Both the position numbers and the translations under genes were made by a program. The notes under the pieces are model-generated. The model was not told the origin of the DNA. It ran no database searches and saw nothing but the letters and a program-made list of their open reading frames with translations. 64,000 nt of DNA, from NCBI RefSeq assembly GCF_018861295.1, contig NZ_JAHLDM010000004.1:62001-126000 (forward strand), in the 5' to 3' direction. Below are positions 33,387 through 42,318 of this stretch, one piece after another (positions within the stretch are counted from its first letter, which is position 1; each line of letters starts with the position of its first letter). This DNA comes from Clostridium_AD estertheticum_D (GTDB taxonomy: Bacteria > Bacillota > Clostridia > Clostridiales > Clostridiaceae).

Positions 33387-34286
33387 CTAAATTGTATATA
33401 AATCATAGTTACGAGTTCCAACTCCAATTTCTTCTGCATATTCTACTGTATGAATTCCATGTCTAGACTCCATTCTCTCAATCAGTGCTTTTCCATCAGG
33501 AGCTGCATATACTAGATCAACACATGCTTGATCTAGTGCTACTGGATCTAAAGAAGCAAGTATCCCAATGTCATCCATTTCTGGTTTTGCCGGATTAGAA
33601 TCACAGTCACAATCTACAGATAAGTAATTCATAACATTGATATAAATAATGTTTTCTCCCACATAACTGGCAACAGCTTTTGCAGCTTCAGCCATGGACT
33701 CTAAAAAATCATCCTGAGGTGTATTCATTGAAAATCCAGTCTTTTCCTTACCTGCACTATGAATCAGACTCTTTCCCATAGAAGACGCAATTCCTATGGA
33801 CATATTTTTAAGAACTCCACCAAATCCACCCATGGCATGACCTTTAAAATGTGCAAGGTTAATTACAAAATCATAATCTGCAAAATGTGAACCAACCATA
33901 TCTTCTTTTAGATGTTTTCCTCCAACAACTGGGATACTCATAGAACCATCTGCATCCATGATGTCAACGGTCGCAATCTCTGTAAATCCATGTCTTTCTA
34001 CAACATGACGATGAGCCTTTGTATCTCCACGTCCTCCACCATATGCAGTATTGCATTCTACAATTGTTCCATTAACTGACTGAACCAATGGTGCAATCAA
34101 TTTTGGAGATAGGAAATAATGACCTCCAGGTTCACCACTTGATATTTTGACAGCTACTTTTCCTGTTGCATTGCGATCTAATGCTTCGTAAATAGCCATT
34201 AATCCTTCTGCACTGATATCTTTTGTCATATATACCGAAGCTTTAGTTTGGTTATTACTGTTTTTCTTTTTTAATAATAATTTCAT
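33387..34286 (-). CDS. DUF362-domain protein
   Basis: 299 residues from ATG 34286; a GTG three codons upstream overlaps the GAGGAG site. The family core is visible: AHFKGHAMGGFGGVLKNMSIG (about residue 150), an N-terminal strand-rich part and LDPVALDQACVDLVY near the end. Unlike many DUF362 proteins it lacks a C-terminal 4Fe-4S ferredoxin module. The function is unknown; relatives are suspected Fe-S-linked redox or assembly proteins. It follows the broken flavodoxin gene behind MerR-type promoter B, so that promoter now mainly serves this gene and those after it. Confidence 0.85.
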   Translation of the reverse strand: MKLLLKKKNSNNQTKASVYMTKDISAEGLMAIYEALDRNATGKVAVKISSGEPGGHYFLSPKLIAPLVQSVNGTIVECNTAYGGGRGDTKAHRHVVERHGFTEIATVDIMDADGSMSIPVVGGKHLKEDMVGSHFADYDFVINLAHFKGHAMGGFGGVLKNMSIGIASSMGKSLIHSAGKEKTGFSMNTPQDDFLESMAEAAKAVASYVGENIIYINVMNYLSVDCDCDSNPAKPEMDDIGILASLDPVALDQACVDLVYAAPDGKALIERMESRHGIHTVEYAEEIGVGTRNYDLYTI

Positions 34287-34349
34287 ATCATTCACTCCTC
34301 TTAAATAATTGTTCGCGTATAAAAATTAGCTACTATATTAATGTTAAAA

Positions 34350-34760
34350 TTATCTTATAAAATTAGTAAATATAGCAGTTTCTCGTTCTGGCATTTCTAC
34401 ACCATTCTTAAGACCAACTTCCTTGCATTTTAAGAAAAATGCCATATTTCTTCCAAGAGTTCTCATAATCTGAAGTCCTTCTATATCCTGTTTTACTTGC
34501 TCCGGAGTTGCGCCATGAACCATATTCCAATATTGTGATGAAACAATTGGCATCTGCATTAATCCAAAATACTTATTCAATTGATCAAAGGTTGCAGTTG
34601 TTCCTGCTCTTCTTGCTGATATGACACATGCCGCAGGTTTTAAATAGAATGACTGTCTGCCACTATTAAGATCTGCATAAAATACTCTATCTAAAAATGA
34701 TGTTATAGCACCACCTGCTGATGCCCAATGCACTGGTGATCCAAAAAGGAATAATTTTTA
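34350..34760 (-). pseudogene. 5'-truncated FMN-reductase/flavodoxin-like gene
   Basis: The frame reads LFLFGSPVHWASAGGAITSFLDRVF and continues to a normal end TAIFTNFIR, aligning with the C-terminal two thirds of 27665-28294 (for example MPIVSSQYWN in both). The N-terminal FMN loop and Cys motif are missing. Upstream, a short ORF MSNRKTKTNQ followed by TAA replaces them, so an internal deletion joined a start to the middle of the gene. It cannot bind FMN properly. It is the first (dead) gene behind promoter B. Confidence 0.85.
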
Positions 34761-34845
34761 TTGGTTCGTTTTAGTTTTTCTATTACTCATTGTATTTATC
34801 ATTTCTTTTCTATATTTTGTATTTCATATTTTCGATACTATATAT

Positions 34846-34876
34846 AGCCTACCACTTAGAGTGCACTCCAAGTCAA
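34846..34876 (-). promoter_or_regulatory. MerR-type promoter B (DUF362/decarboxylase-like operon)
   Basis: Minus-strand TTGACT (34876-34871), 19 bp, TAGGCT. The spacer dyad is TGGAGT-GC-ACTCTA (34857-34870), the same GGAGT class as promoter A. The -10 is the weakest of the set. Confidence 0.7.
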
Positions 34877-34971
34877 GCCCTTTTACTTATGAAATTTATT
34901 TATTAAAACTAATAAGTAATATGTTACTACAATATAGATGCCCATAATTGATAGATAAGATAAGAAAAATC

Positions 34972-35391
34972 CTATGGTCGACTCGTCAAAATTCCAATAG
35001 CTAAAAGTTGTTTGCATGAATAACTTTTAACTGATATCCAAATCAAAAAGGATTTAATTCCATATACCACAATACCAAGTGTTGTTACACGTTTAATAAT
35101 TGTTACTATAATATTCTTATCAGTATGCCCAGTTATTTTTGTTGTCATATTAATAAGCATTTGCCAATGCATACCAACATGTACAGACATAAATACTAAT
35201 CTCCATGTAGTTGCAAATGTATGTAACCCACGTACCGCAAATCCGCCACTTATTTCAAGAAATGCAAACACATCTTTTGATATCATAATTCCTGTTATCA
35301 TCAAAAGTATCATCAGTGATAACATAAGCACATTTACCACTGTGCTTATAATATAGCGCAAATTATATGTTAACTGATAAAACATAATCAT
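34972..35391 (-). CDS. DUF4405-type membrane protein
   Basis: 139 residues with membrane segments at about 12-34, 58-82 and 95-118 and conserved-looking histidines in LHTFATTWRLVFMSVHVGMHW. These fit a cytochrome-b-like heme-binding bundle as proposed for DUF4405 proteins. The C-terminal ~20 residues look atypical and may result from truncation. It may take part in membrane electron transfer, but no partner gene is evident. The start overlaps a small upstream ORF by 29 bp. No MerR-type promoter precedes it. Confidence 0.65.
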   Translation of the reverse strand: MIMFYQLTYNLRYIISTVVNVLMLSLMILLMITGIMISKDVFAFLEISGGFAVRGLHTFATTWRLVFMSVHVGMHWQMLINMTTKITGHTDKNIIVTIIKRVTTLGIVVYGIKSFLIWISVKSYSCKQLLAIGILTSRP

Positions 35392-35521
35392 TTACATTCA
35401 TAGTTCCATAATCCTTTTCATTAATTAAAACTGTAGAAATACCTTTGCCACTACCCTTTTTAATATATATGTTATTTGAAAGCATATATATTTCAGCCGC
35501 TGTAAATTCTTTAGTGCTCAT
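35363..35521 (-). CDS. Small ORF, possibly the N-terminal remnant of a larger gene
   Basis: 52 codons from ATG 35521: MSTKEFTAAEIYMLSNNIYI … KGISTVLINEKDYGTMN. The composition looks coding, but I do not recognise it and no clear ribosome binding site is present. It overlaps the DUF4405 gene start. It could be a truncated gene left by recombination. Low confidence. Confidence 0.3.
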   Translation of the reverse strand: MSTKEFTAAEIYMLSNNIYIKKGSGKGISTVLINEKDYGTMNVNDYVLSVNI

Positions 35522-35617
35522 ATTACACGCTTCATATCATATTTCTTTCAAAAAAATCCATAAAAATGCCCCCTAGAGTAACTTTTTTAATTGTCTACTC
35601 TATGGGGTACATTTTCT

Positions 35618-36721
35618 TTATTTTTTATTCAAGTATTTATTGAAAAACTGTGTGAGTTTATCAAACGGAATTAAATCTGTACGATCATAAAGATCAGCAT
35701 GCCCAGCCTTTGGAACAAGATACAATTCTTTCGGTTCAGCAGCTTTTGCATAAGCGTCCTTACTGAATTCGATAGAATGAGCCTCTGTACCAGTAATGAA
35801 AAGCAATGGACGTGGTGAAATTGTTTCAATATCATTGAACGGATAAAAATTCATGAATTTCATATTGCCCGTAAGCGTCGGATGCGTAGTTGTATTAGCA
35901 GCTCCTCTGGAAGTACGATAGAAATCGTAAAATTCTTTAGCAATTGGCGAAGATTTCGCATCAATTTTTTCGGGTGTACCACTTGTATATTTCAGTTGAC
36001 CGCCTGCATATTCGATATCACGCTGACTTGCTGCATCTGCGATAATCTTTTTACGCTGCGCTAACGTCTGGCTGTGATTCAGTGCATTACGATTTACACT
36101 TCCCATATCATACATGCTGACTGTAGCAACCGCCTTCATACGTGGATCAATTTTAGCTGCACTGATGGCAAAACTACCACTGCCGCAGATACCAATGACT
36201 CCAATGTTTCCACGGTCTACATAAGCCAAAGTATCAAGAAAATCAACTGCGGCGCTGAAATCATCCGCATAAATGTCAGGTGATACATTGTTGCCAGGTT
36301 CCCCTTCACTGTCACCCCAGAAGGACATATCATACGAAATCGTTACATATCCCTTTTCTGCCATTTTTTGAGCATAAAGATTTGCACTTTGCTCTTTTAC
36401 TGCGCCCATAGGATGTCCGACAACAATGGCTGAATGTTTTTTGCTTTTATCCAAGTTCTTTGGCACAAACAAATTACCAGCTACCTTCATATTGTAACTG
36501 TTGTGAAACGTAACTTTTTGAACATCTACTTTGTCGCTCTTGTAAAAGTTGTCTGCACCACGGGAAATATCGCCTGCTGGCAGGCTCTTATTCGCTTTAA
36601 TCAACGGCTGTTTCCCACGTTGCGCCGCTAAAGCAACTCCAGCACCACCGATGACAATAATAAGTGCAAGCCCCACCATAATAGTTTTTGCTGATTTGTT
36701 ACTAAAAAGTTTCATTTTCAT
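35618..36721 (-). CDS. Exported alpha/beta hydrolase with a Cys in the nucleophile elbow
   Basis: 367 residues from ATG 36721 (AGAGGAG 6 bp upstream); an in-frame ATG 16 codons earlier lies before that site. The N-terminus has a signal peptide or anchor (positive start, hydrophobic 13-33, ALAAQ). The hydrolase core has VVGHPMGAVKEQ, YDMSFWGDSEG and the elbow GICGSGS with Cys179 where Ser is usual, as in dienelactone-hydrolase-like enzymes; the catalytic His is probably in AGHADLYD near the C-terminus. It is a single gene behind MerR-type promoter D. A fragment of a paralogue's 3' end survives at 63129-63334. Likely role: extracytoplasmic ester or lactone hydrolysis. Confidence 0.88.
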   Translation of the reverse strand: MKMKLFSNKSAKTIMVGLALIIVIGGAGVALAAQRGKQPLIKANKSLPAGDISRGADNFYKSDKVDVQKVTFHNSYNMKVAGNLFVPKNLDKSKKHSAIVVGHPMGAVKEQSANLYAQKMAEKGYVTISYDMSFWGDSEGEPGNNVSPDIYADDFSAAVDFLDTLAYVDRGNIGVIGICGSGSFAISAAKIDPRMKAVATVSMYDMGSVNRNALNHSQTLAQRKKIIADAASQRDIEYAGGQLKYTSGTPEKIDAKSSPIAKEFYDFYRTSRGAANTTTHPTLTGNMKFMNFYPFNDIETISPRPLLFITGTEAHSIEFSKDAYAKAAEPKELYLVPKAGHADLYDRTDLIPFDKLTQFFNKYLNKK

Positions 36722-36892
36722 AATAATCTCCTCTTTCTTTTTAATTCCAATTTTAGGCAACCTATCCATTAAAGTGCAGGTATGATTGATTCAGCACAAC
36801 GTTTAATTGCTTGCCTTGGTTTAATATTTCCAATATTTTTAAATACTCCAAATCTGTCAATTGAAACAGCTCTGTTATCTCTGTACTACTAC

Positions 36893-36923
36893 AGTTTAAA
36901 GCTTAAAGTTAGCTTTAAGTCAA
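36893..36923 (-). promoter_or_regulatory. MerR-type promoter D (exported hydrolase)
   Basis: Minus-strand TTGACT (36923-36918), 19 bp, TAAACT. The spacer dyad is TTAAAG-CT-AACTTTAA. The transcript would have a ~170-bp leader before ATG 36721. Confidence 0.8.
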
Positions 36924-36946
36924 GTCTTTTTTCAGAAAAAATATAA

Positions 36947-36982
36947 GAGGCTATGTTTTCTAAAAAAGAAAAACATAGCCTC
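36947..36982 (-). terminator. Terminator between the ene-reductase and hydrolase genes
   Basis: GAGGCTATGTTTT (36947-36959) pairs perfectly with AAAACATAGCCTC (36970-36982). A T-run follows on the minus strand. It separates the gene ending at 37067 from promoter D. The remaining 84 bp to 37067 shows nothing else. Confidence 0.85.
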
Positions 36983-37066
36983 CTATACTTTTGCCTGATG
37001 CAGTACTTAAAAAGACAGGAGAAAATCACTTCCGCCCAGTCCGTGGCGTATGAGGACGCACACGGA

Positions 37067-38119
37067 TTAATGTAGACTGTTACTTTTAACCTTCGCTTTC
37101 AATTGTACTGGACACTTCTCCCCATCTGTAAACCATTGACAGTTACGGCATTCAAAGCAGGGCTTGTAATTGCTGTCTTTTAATGACCTTTCGATAAAGC
37201 TGGCATCAGCTAAAAACGGTTGCCCATATGCAACGAAATCGCAGTAATTACTTTCAATCAGCACGTTGCCTCTACCCAGCGTCCTAATATTATTTACGCA
37301 GATAACAGGAATTTTGACATGTTTTTTGACATATCCGCCAGTATAAACTGTTTCATTATACTGAAAATCGGAAGGAAGTTTTAGCTTTCTTTCTCCTGGT
37401 ATACCTGTAGACACATGCAACATATCAATTCCTATGTCTTCCAGTTTTTGCGCAATCTGTACGTCTGCATCCAAGCTATCCCCCCAGCCCATCCGATAGG
37501 ATACGATGAAACTATCTCCAGCGAAGCTCTTAATTCCCTCCGTGATTTCCTTCACCAAAGTCAGCCTTCCGTCCAAATCACCGCCATAACTATCTTGACG
37601 CTTATTGGAATGCTCAGATGCCATCATGTTCAGAAAAAAAGAATGTGCTCCATGCATTTCAATTCCATCAAGGCCGGCCTTTTTGCAAATCTCTGCCCCC
37701 CTGATAAACTCGTCTCTAATTTTAATTAAATCTTTTTTAGTCAGCTTATTGATATCTCTGGAATTATCATCATAAAAACCAAAACCAGGAAGAGCAAGCT
37801 GTGCAAAAAAAGCGGTTCCGTTTTTATGATAAGCTTCGGCTATTTTGCTCAAATATCCGACATGCTGGTCGGAGTAGACGCCAGCCCCGCCAGATGTACC
37901 ACCAGCCTTACTTGATGTATTACAGTCAGCCGATACAGAAAGTGCTTGACTGATGATTAGCCCAATTTTTTTATCGGCTCTACTCAAATAGTCATTCATA
38001 AGTTTTTCACCCATACTTCCCTCATAGCTCGGTAAACCAAAGCGTACAAGAGGAGCCATAACTATCCTGTTACTAAATGATACATTTTTTACTTGAAATG
38101 AACTAAAAATATTTGACAT
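37067..38119 (-). CDS. Old-yellow-enzyme-type NADH:flavin oxidoreductase, short form
   Basis: 350 residues forming the FMN TIM barrel of the 2,4-dienoyl-CoA/enoate-reductase group: SNRIVMAPLVRFG, the active-site region GIEMHGAHSFFLNMMASEHSNKRQDSYGG, and FVAYGQPFLAD near the phosphate site. The C-terminus adds CFECRNCQWFTDGEKC, a 4Fe-4S motif, but the FAD/NAD domains of full-length relatives (such as 45883-47823) are missing. It should reduce activated C=C bonds with electrons from ferredoxin or a partner flavoprotein. Possibly co-transcribed with the aminotransferase gene upstream. Confidence 0.9.
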   Translation of the reverse strand: MSNIFSSFQVKNVSFSNRIVMAPLVRFGLPSYEGSMGEKLMNDYLSRADKKIGLIISQALSVSADCNTSSKAGGTSGGAGVYSDQHVGYLSKIAEAYHKNGTAFFAQLALPGFGFYDDNSRDINKLTKKDLIKIRDEFIRGAEICKKAGLDGIEMHGAHSFFLNMMASEHSNKRQDSYGGDLDGRLTLVKEITEGIKSFAGDSFIVSYRMGWGDSLDADVQIAQKLEDIGIDMLHVSTGIPGERKLKLPSDFQYNETVYTGGYVKKHVKIPVICVNNIRTLGRGNVLIESNYCDFVAYGQPFLADASFIERSLKDSNYKPCFECRNCQWFTDGEKCPVQLKAKVKSNSLH

Positions 38120-38127
38120 ATAATCAC

Positions 38128-38153
38128 TCCTATAAAATAATTAACGAAAAAAG
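38128..38153. repeat. 26-bp dispersed repeat, copy 1
   Basis: A 26-base segment that starts TCCTATAAAATAATTAACG is identical to 49765-49790. Here it contains the start of the ribosome binding region of the ene-reductase gene, so the second copy is probably a displaced upstream fragment. Confidence 0.6.
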
Positions 38154-38230
38154 AGGAATAACTGTTCTGACATGCATTCTTTTGGACTAACCAGCTTAAT
38201 TCACATATATAAATAAACTATTAGAACCTT

Positions 38231-39406
38231 TTATTTCCATAAATTTTTTTTAAATAATTCAATTCCTTTTTTCAAACGTGCAAGACCGTCTTCAAGCCGT
38301 TCTCTTGAACATGCTATATTAATTCGAATAAAGCCTCTTCCAGTTTCCCCATAGGCTTCTCCTTTTGAAACATATAGCCCTGTTTCACTTAGTAGAAGCT
38401 TGCACAGACAAGTCGTATCCTGTGTAATCCCACTACAGTCAACCCACAACAGATACGTTGCATTGGCAGGCACTAGATATAATTCTGGCAGCTCAGTTTC
38501 TATGAACTTCTCTGCAAACTTTCTGTTTTCTTCTATATAAGAACAGAGTTCCTTCAGCCACTCTTCTCCTTTAGTAAATGCCGCAACTGTCGCTTCCATG
38601 GCTATTGCATTTGGCTCAGCTATTTCATCTGTATTTAATGCCTTACTCATTTTGTGTCTAAGCACCTCATCTGGAACTACAACTGCTGCGGTTTGCACAC
38701 CTGCTATGTTGAATGCTTTTGTCGGTGCAATACAGGTAATGCTATTCTTTGCACATATCTCCGAAACAGATGCAAATGGTATATAATCATGCTGTGTATC
38801 TGTCAAATCACAATGGATTTCATCTGAAAGAACAAGAACATGTTGTTTATAGCACAATTCCCCAATCCTCTCCAATGTGTCTTTGTCCCATATTTCTCCT
38901 ATGGGATTGTGAGGATTACAGAGAATCATCATAGTTGTTTCCGGATCTGTTAGTTTGTTTTCTAGATCTTTAAAATCAATGCTGTATTGTTTTCCATCGT
39001 ACAGCAGCTTATTTTCCACAATATTTCTGCCATTATTCACAATAGAATTAAAAAATATATTGTAAACAGGTGTCTGCACCAGCACGTTTTCTCCTACTGA
39101 TGTCATTTTTCTAACTGCACTAGAAACTGCAGGCACAACTCCCGTACAAAAAATCAACCATTCTTTATTTATCTTAAAATCATGCCTTCTTTCCCACCAG
39201 TTACTTAAAGAATTGTACCAAACATCTGGTACAATGGTATAACCTAAGATACCTTTACATACTTTTTCATGAATTGCTTCTATTATCTCCGGCGCTGTCT
39301 TAAAATCCATGTCTGCTACCCACATTGGAAGCACATTTTCATCAACATTCCATTTTAGCGAATTGGTGTTGCGCCTGTCTGTTAATGCTTCAAAATCATA
39401 CCGCAT
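38231..39406 (-). CDS. MalY/PatB-type PLP aminotransferase (C-S lyase)
   Basis: 391 residues, fold-type I PLP enzyme. MRYDFEALTDRRNTNSLKW is the typical MalY/PatB beginning; LSDEIHCDL holds the PLP-binding Asp, and APTKAFNIAG carries the Schiff-base lysine (about residue 230). The C-terminal RINIACSRERLEDGL holds the carboxylate-binding Arg. MalY/PatB enzymes cleave cystathionine and related cysteine conjugates to pyruvate, ammonia and a thiol. In this neighbourhood, cleavage of cysteine-S-conjugates from electrophile detoxification would fit, though that is inference. GGAGGG precedes ATG 39406. Confidence 0.92.
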   Translation of the reverse strand: MRYDFEALTDRRNTNSLKWNVDENVLPMWVADMDFKTAPEIIEAIHEKVCKGILGYTIVPDVWYNSLSNWWERRHDFKINKEWLIFCTGVVPAVSSAVRKMTSVGENVLVQTPVYNIFFNSIVNNGRNIVENKLLYDGKQYSIDFKDLENKLTDPETTMMILCNPHNPIGEIWDKDTLERIGELCYKQHVLVLSDEIHCDLTDTQHDYIPFASVSEICAKNSITCIAPTKAFNIAGVQTAAVVVPDEVLRHKMSKALNTDEIAEPNAIAMEATVAAFTKGEEWLKELCSYIEENRKFAEKFIETELPELYLVPANATYLLWVDCSGITQDTTCLCKLLLSETGLYVSKGEAYGETGRGFIRINIACSRERLEDGLARLKKGIELFKKNLWK

Positions 39407-39448
39407 ACTTTATCCCTCCATTCTTTCTAATTTCATAAGCCTGTACAA

Positions 39449-40603
39449 TCATTTTAGTGAATTCCACCAAGGAGAAGGCGTAATGTGAAAATCTGAATCT
39501 AATCGAACATTTTCACCAATTTTAGGGGCGAATAGATTTACATCTTCTTTTTTTGCCGCTTTTAATGCTCGTTCTATAGGTTCATTCCAGCCATGATAAG
39601 CTAATGAAAATGCTCCCCAATGCATTAACATCATATTCTTACCACTTACATCCAAATTAGCTTGGACAGCTTCTTCTGGTCTCATATGTACCCAAGGCCA
39701 AAGTTTGTCATATTGGCCACCATCCAACAATGTTATATCAAAAGGTCCATATTTTTTTCCGATTTTTTTAAAATGTTCACCATATCCGCCATCTCCGCTA
39801 TAGTATAAACGTGTTTTTTTTCCAAGAATGACCCAACCACCCCATAAGGTAGAGTTCTTATTAAAAACGCCTCTTCCAGAGTAATGTAAGGATGGAGTCA
39901 GCGAAACCTTTAAACCTTGGTAATCCATTTCGTCCCACCAATTTAGTTCTGTAATCTTTTCTTTTGGCACACCCCATCTAATAAGATGATCACTTACTCC
40001 CAGAGGAACGAAGAAATGCGCTACCTTGTCCTTTAACTTTACAATTGATTGATAATCTAAGTGGTCGTAATGATCATGTGAGATAAAAACTGCATCAATT
40101 GGTGGCATTTTATCAATAATATTGAGCATGTTTTCACTATATTTATACCTTTTGGTTCCTGCAAAAGATACTGGTGATGCAACAGGCCCCAGCATAGGAT
40201 CTAATAGTATCTTTTTATTATCGATACTAAGTAGAAAAGCAGAGTGTCCAAACCAAGTTACACTGTCTTTATCACTTTTAATTTTATTCCAATCAATCAC
40301 TGAAACAGGAATTACACCATCTGGTTTTCGATCTTTAGCACCTGAAAAAGTCTCCTTAATCATTGAAAAATTGTCTGATAAACTCATGGCTAAACTTGTC
40401 GGAACATCATTAACAAATTTCCCATTCACATAGTTACTAAATTGTTTATAACTATTTTTTTGTTCTTTAGTTGGATTTCCGCCGAAGGCAGGTTCTAAAT
40501 TTAAAAATAATATAATACCCACGCATAGTACTAGTAGAATACTTAATAAATATAATATGACTTTTTTTCCCTTTTTTCTTGTCACTTTCATTTTTATTTC
40601 CAT
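39449..40603 (-). CDS. Membrane-anchored MBL-fold metallohydrolase (UlaG/NAPE-PLD-like)
   Basis: 384 residues with a basic N-terminus and one membrane helix (about residues 15-35), then a metallo-beta-lactamase domain: TWFGHSAFLL, the metal motif SHDHYDHLDY (HxHxDH, about residue 178), the GDGGYG turn and MHWGAFSLAYHGW. This matches the Lactamase_B_2 group that includes NAPE-phospholipase D-like phosphodiesterases and L-ascorbate-6-P lactonases. The substrate is unknown; the extracellular anchored form would suit a lipid or xenobiotic ester. GGGAGG precedes the start. Confidence 0.9.
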   Translation of the reverse strand: MEIKMKVTRKKGKKVILYLLSILLVLCVGIILFLNLEPAFGGNPTKEQKNSYKQFSNYVNGKFVNDVPTSLAMSLSDNFSMIKETFSGAKDRKPDGVIPVSVIDWNKIKSDKDSVTWFGHSAFLLSIDNKKILLDPMLGPVASPVSFAGTKRYKYSENMLNIIDKMPPIDAVFISHDHYDHLDYQSIVKLKDKVAHFFVPLGVSDHLIRWGVPKEKITELNWWDEMDYQGLKVSLTPSLHYSGRGVFNKNSTLWGGWVILGKKTRLYYSGDGGYGEHFKKIGKKYGPFDITLLDGGQYDKLWPWVHMRPEEAVQANLDVSGKNMMLMHWGAFSLAYHGWNEPIERALKAAKKEDVNLFAPKIGENVRLDSDFHITPSPWWNSLK

Positions 40604-40782
40604 TTTATTCCTCCCTTTTTAATATTGTCACTAACCGATAATTTCACAATTAAAAATAACTGCATGATAGCTGCAGCTATAAAATTTGAGAAGAAAATTT
40701 CATGTGTAAACCGATATTTTTAAAGAACCAAAGACATACTTCCAAGCTATCTTGAGTTTTAAAAATGAGAAAATAAAGTCAT

Positions 40783-40814
40783 GCCCACTGCCGTTTTTTA
40801 CCGCGGCAGTGGGC
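40783..40814 (-). terminator. Strong terminator of the 42855-40862 operon
   Basis: GCCCACTGCCG (40783-40793) pairs perfectly with CGGCAGTGGGC (40804-40814). It is GC-rich, lies 48 bp past the alcohol dehydrogenase stop, and is the most stable hairpin in the island. Confidence 0.85.
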
Positions 40815-40861
40815 TTCTTTCATATTGTAGTCTTCAAGTATTCTTTTGTTTACTCATAATC

Positions 40862-42034
40862 TTATTCAGCAGCATATGCAGTCTTTAAAATCTCTAAGAC
40901 TTCCTCTGCTGTAAGCACTTTATATCCGCCTAAAAGCACAGTTGAATTTGCAATTAGTGGAAGCATTTCTTCTGTTGCACCAAGCTCCTTAAGGCTTGTA
41001 ACTATACTACATTCTTTTACGAATGTTTCCATAGCCTCAATACCTTCCAAAGCAACGTCTTGCTTTGTCTTTCCAGTTTCATCTACACCCCATACTTGCT
41101 TAGCAAAGCGAACAAACTTATCTAAACCAAACTGATATATATATCGGTAATATGGGAACGAAATTGCTGCCAGTCCCATACCATGTGTACAATTCGTATA
41201 GGCACCAAGCTGATGTTCAATCATATGAACTTCCCAGTCTTGTGTTTTACTTAACCCCATAATCGGGTTCATTGCAAGAGTAGAGCTCCACATTAAATTA
41301 CTTCTTGCTTCATAGTCTTTAGGATCTTTCACTGCAATTTTTGCACTGTTTACGATAGAGCGAAGTAGTCCTTCAATCATATAATCACTAGTAGTATCAT
41401 CTTCACCTGAAAAATAAGTTTCCATTAAATGTGACATCATATCAAAAATTCCACTTACCATCTGATATTCAGGTAATGTAAATGTATATTCCGGATTCAA
41501 TATTGAAAATTTAGGATTCATATTTGATGGAAAAACACGACCCATCTTAAGTTTCATATCATCATTTGTAATAACTGATCCACCATTCATTTCGGATCCT
41601 GTTCCTGCCAATGTAAGAATAGATGCAACTGGTATTATTTCATTATCTACAGGCTCAAATTTTAACCAGTAACGTGTCCACGCATCACCTTTACAATATG
41701 CAGATACCGAAATTGCCTTTGCACAATCAATAACGGAACCGCCACCAACAGCTAAAATAAGATTTACCTTATTCTCACGTACAAGAGCAGCACCTTCCAT
41801 TACTTTTTCATAAGTTGGATTTGCCATAATTCCAGATAATTCAACGATGTTTTTACCACTTTTCTTTAAGATAGATACAATTTGATTATAAAGTCCGCTT
41901 TTCTTAATAGCACCTTTTCCATAAGCAAGCATAATGGTATCACCATAACTTACAAGTTCACTGCCTAAGTTATCTAAAGCAGTCTTTCCAAAATAAACTG
42001 TTGTTGGGTTTTGATAAGTAAAATCTAAATTCAT
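40862..42034 (-). CDS. Iron-containing alcohol dehydrogenase
   Basis: 390 residues from ATG 42034 (TGGAG 7 bp upstream); ATG 42046 is too close to its AGGA. Group III ADH: DFTYQNPTTVYFGKTAL start, nucleotide loop VGGGSVIDCAKAIS, TGSEMNGGSVI, and metal-binding histidines in MSHLMETYF, WEVHMIEHQLGAYTNCTHGMGLA. It is the last gene of the operon with the FMN reductase and tautomerase behind MerR-type promoter E. Likely NAD(P)H-dependent aldehyde reduction. It is diverged from the other three paralogues. Confidence 0.92.
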   Translation of the reverse strand: MNLDFTYQNPTTVYFGKTALDNLGSELVSYGDTIMLAYGKGAIKKSGLYNQIVSILKKSGKNIVELSGIMANPTYEKVMEGAALVRENKVNLILAVGGGSVIDCAKAISVSAYCKGDAWTRYWLKFEPVDNEIIPVASILTLAGTGSEMNGGSVITNDDMKLKMGRVFPSNMNPKFSILNPEYTFTLPEYQMVSGIFDMMSHLMETYFSGEDDTTSDYMIEGLLRSIVNSAKIAVKDPKDYEARSNLMWSSTLAMNPIMGLSKTQDWEVHMIEHQLGAYTNCTHGMGLAAISFPYYRYIYQFGLDKFVRFAKQVWGVDETGKTKQDVALEGIEAMETFVKECSIVTSLKELGATEEMLPLIANSTVLLGGYKVLTAEEVLEILKTAYAAE

Positions 42035-42101
42035 TCTTTTCTCCATTCCTGCACATTTTTAGTGCATTAAATAATTTTTTATTATTTTACACATTTTATA
42101 C

Positions 42102-42284
42102 TTATTTGTCAGACAAAAGCTGTCCTCCAAATCCAATGTTATCCTGCTCATTTTCTTTTATTAGAACAGTAAATGCCTGCTCCGGTACATTCATAACCTT
42201 TGATGCTATTGTTGTAAATTCTTTTACCATCTGGCTTTTCTGATTTTTATTCAATTTTCCTGCTTCTAAAGTAATTACTGGCAT
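42102..42284 (-). CDS. 4-oxalocrotonate-tautomerase-family protein
   Basis: 60 residues starting MPVITLEAGKLNKNQK, so Pro1 (the catalytic base after Met removal) is present, followed by the usual beta-alpha-beta pattern and VPEQAFTVLIKENEQDNIGFGG. These small enzymes form hexamers, isomerise unsaturated keto-acids, and some hydrate or dehalogenate small electrophiles. AAGGAGG precedes ATG 42284. It sits between the FMN reductase and the alcohol dehydrogenase in one operon, compatible with processing of unsaturated carbonyls. Confidence 0.92.
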   Translation of the reverse strand: MPVITLEAGKLNKNQKSQMVKEFTTIASKVMNVPEQAFTVLIKENEQDNIGFGGQLLSDK

Positions 42285-42318
42285 ATTTTTTCCTCCTTCT
42301 CTTACTATTTATCCTTAT

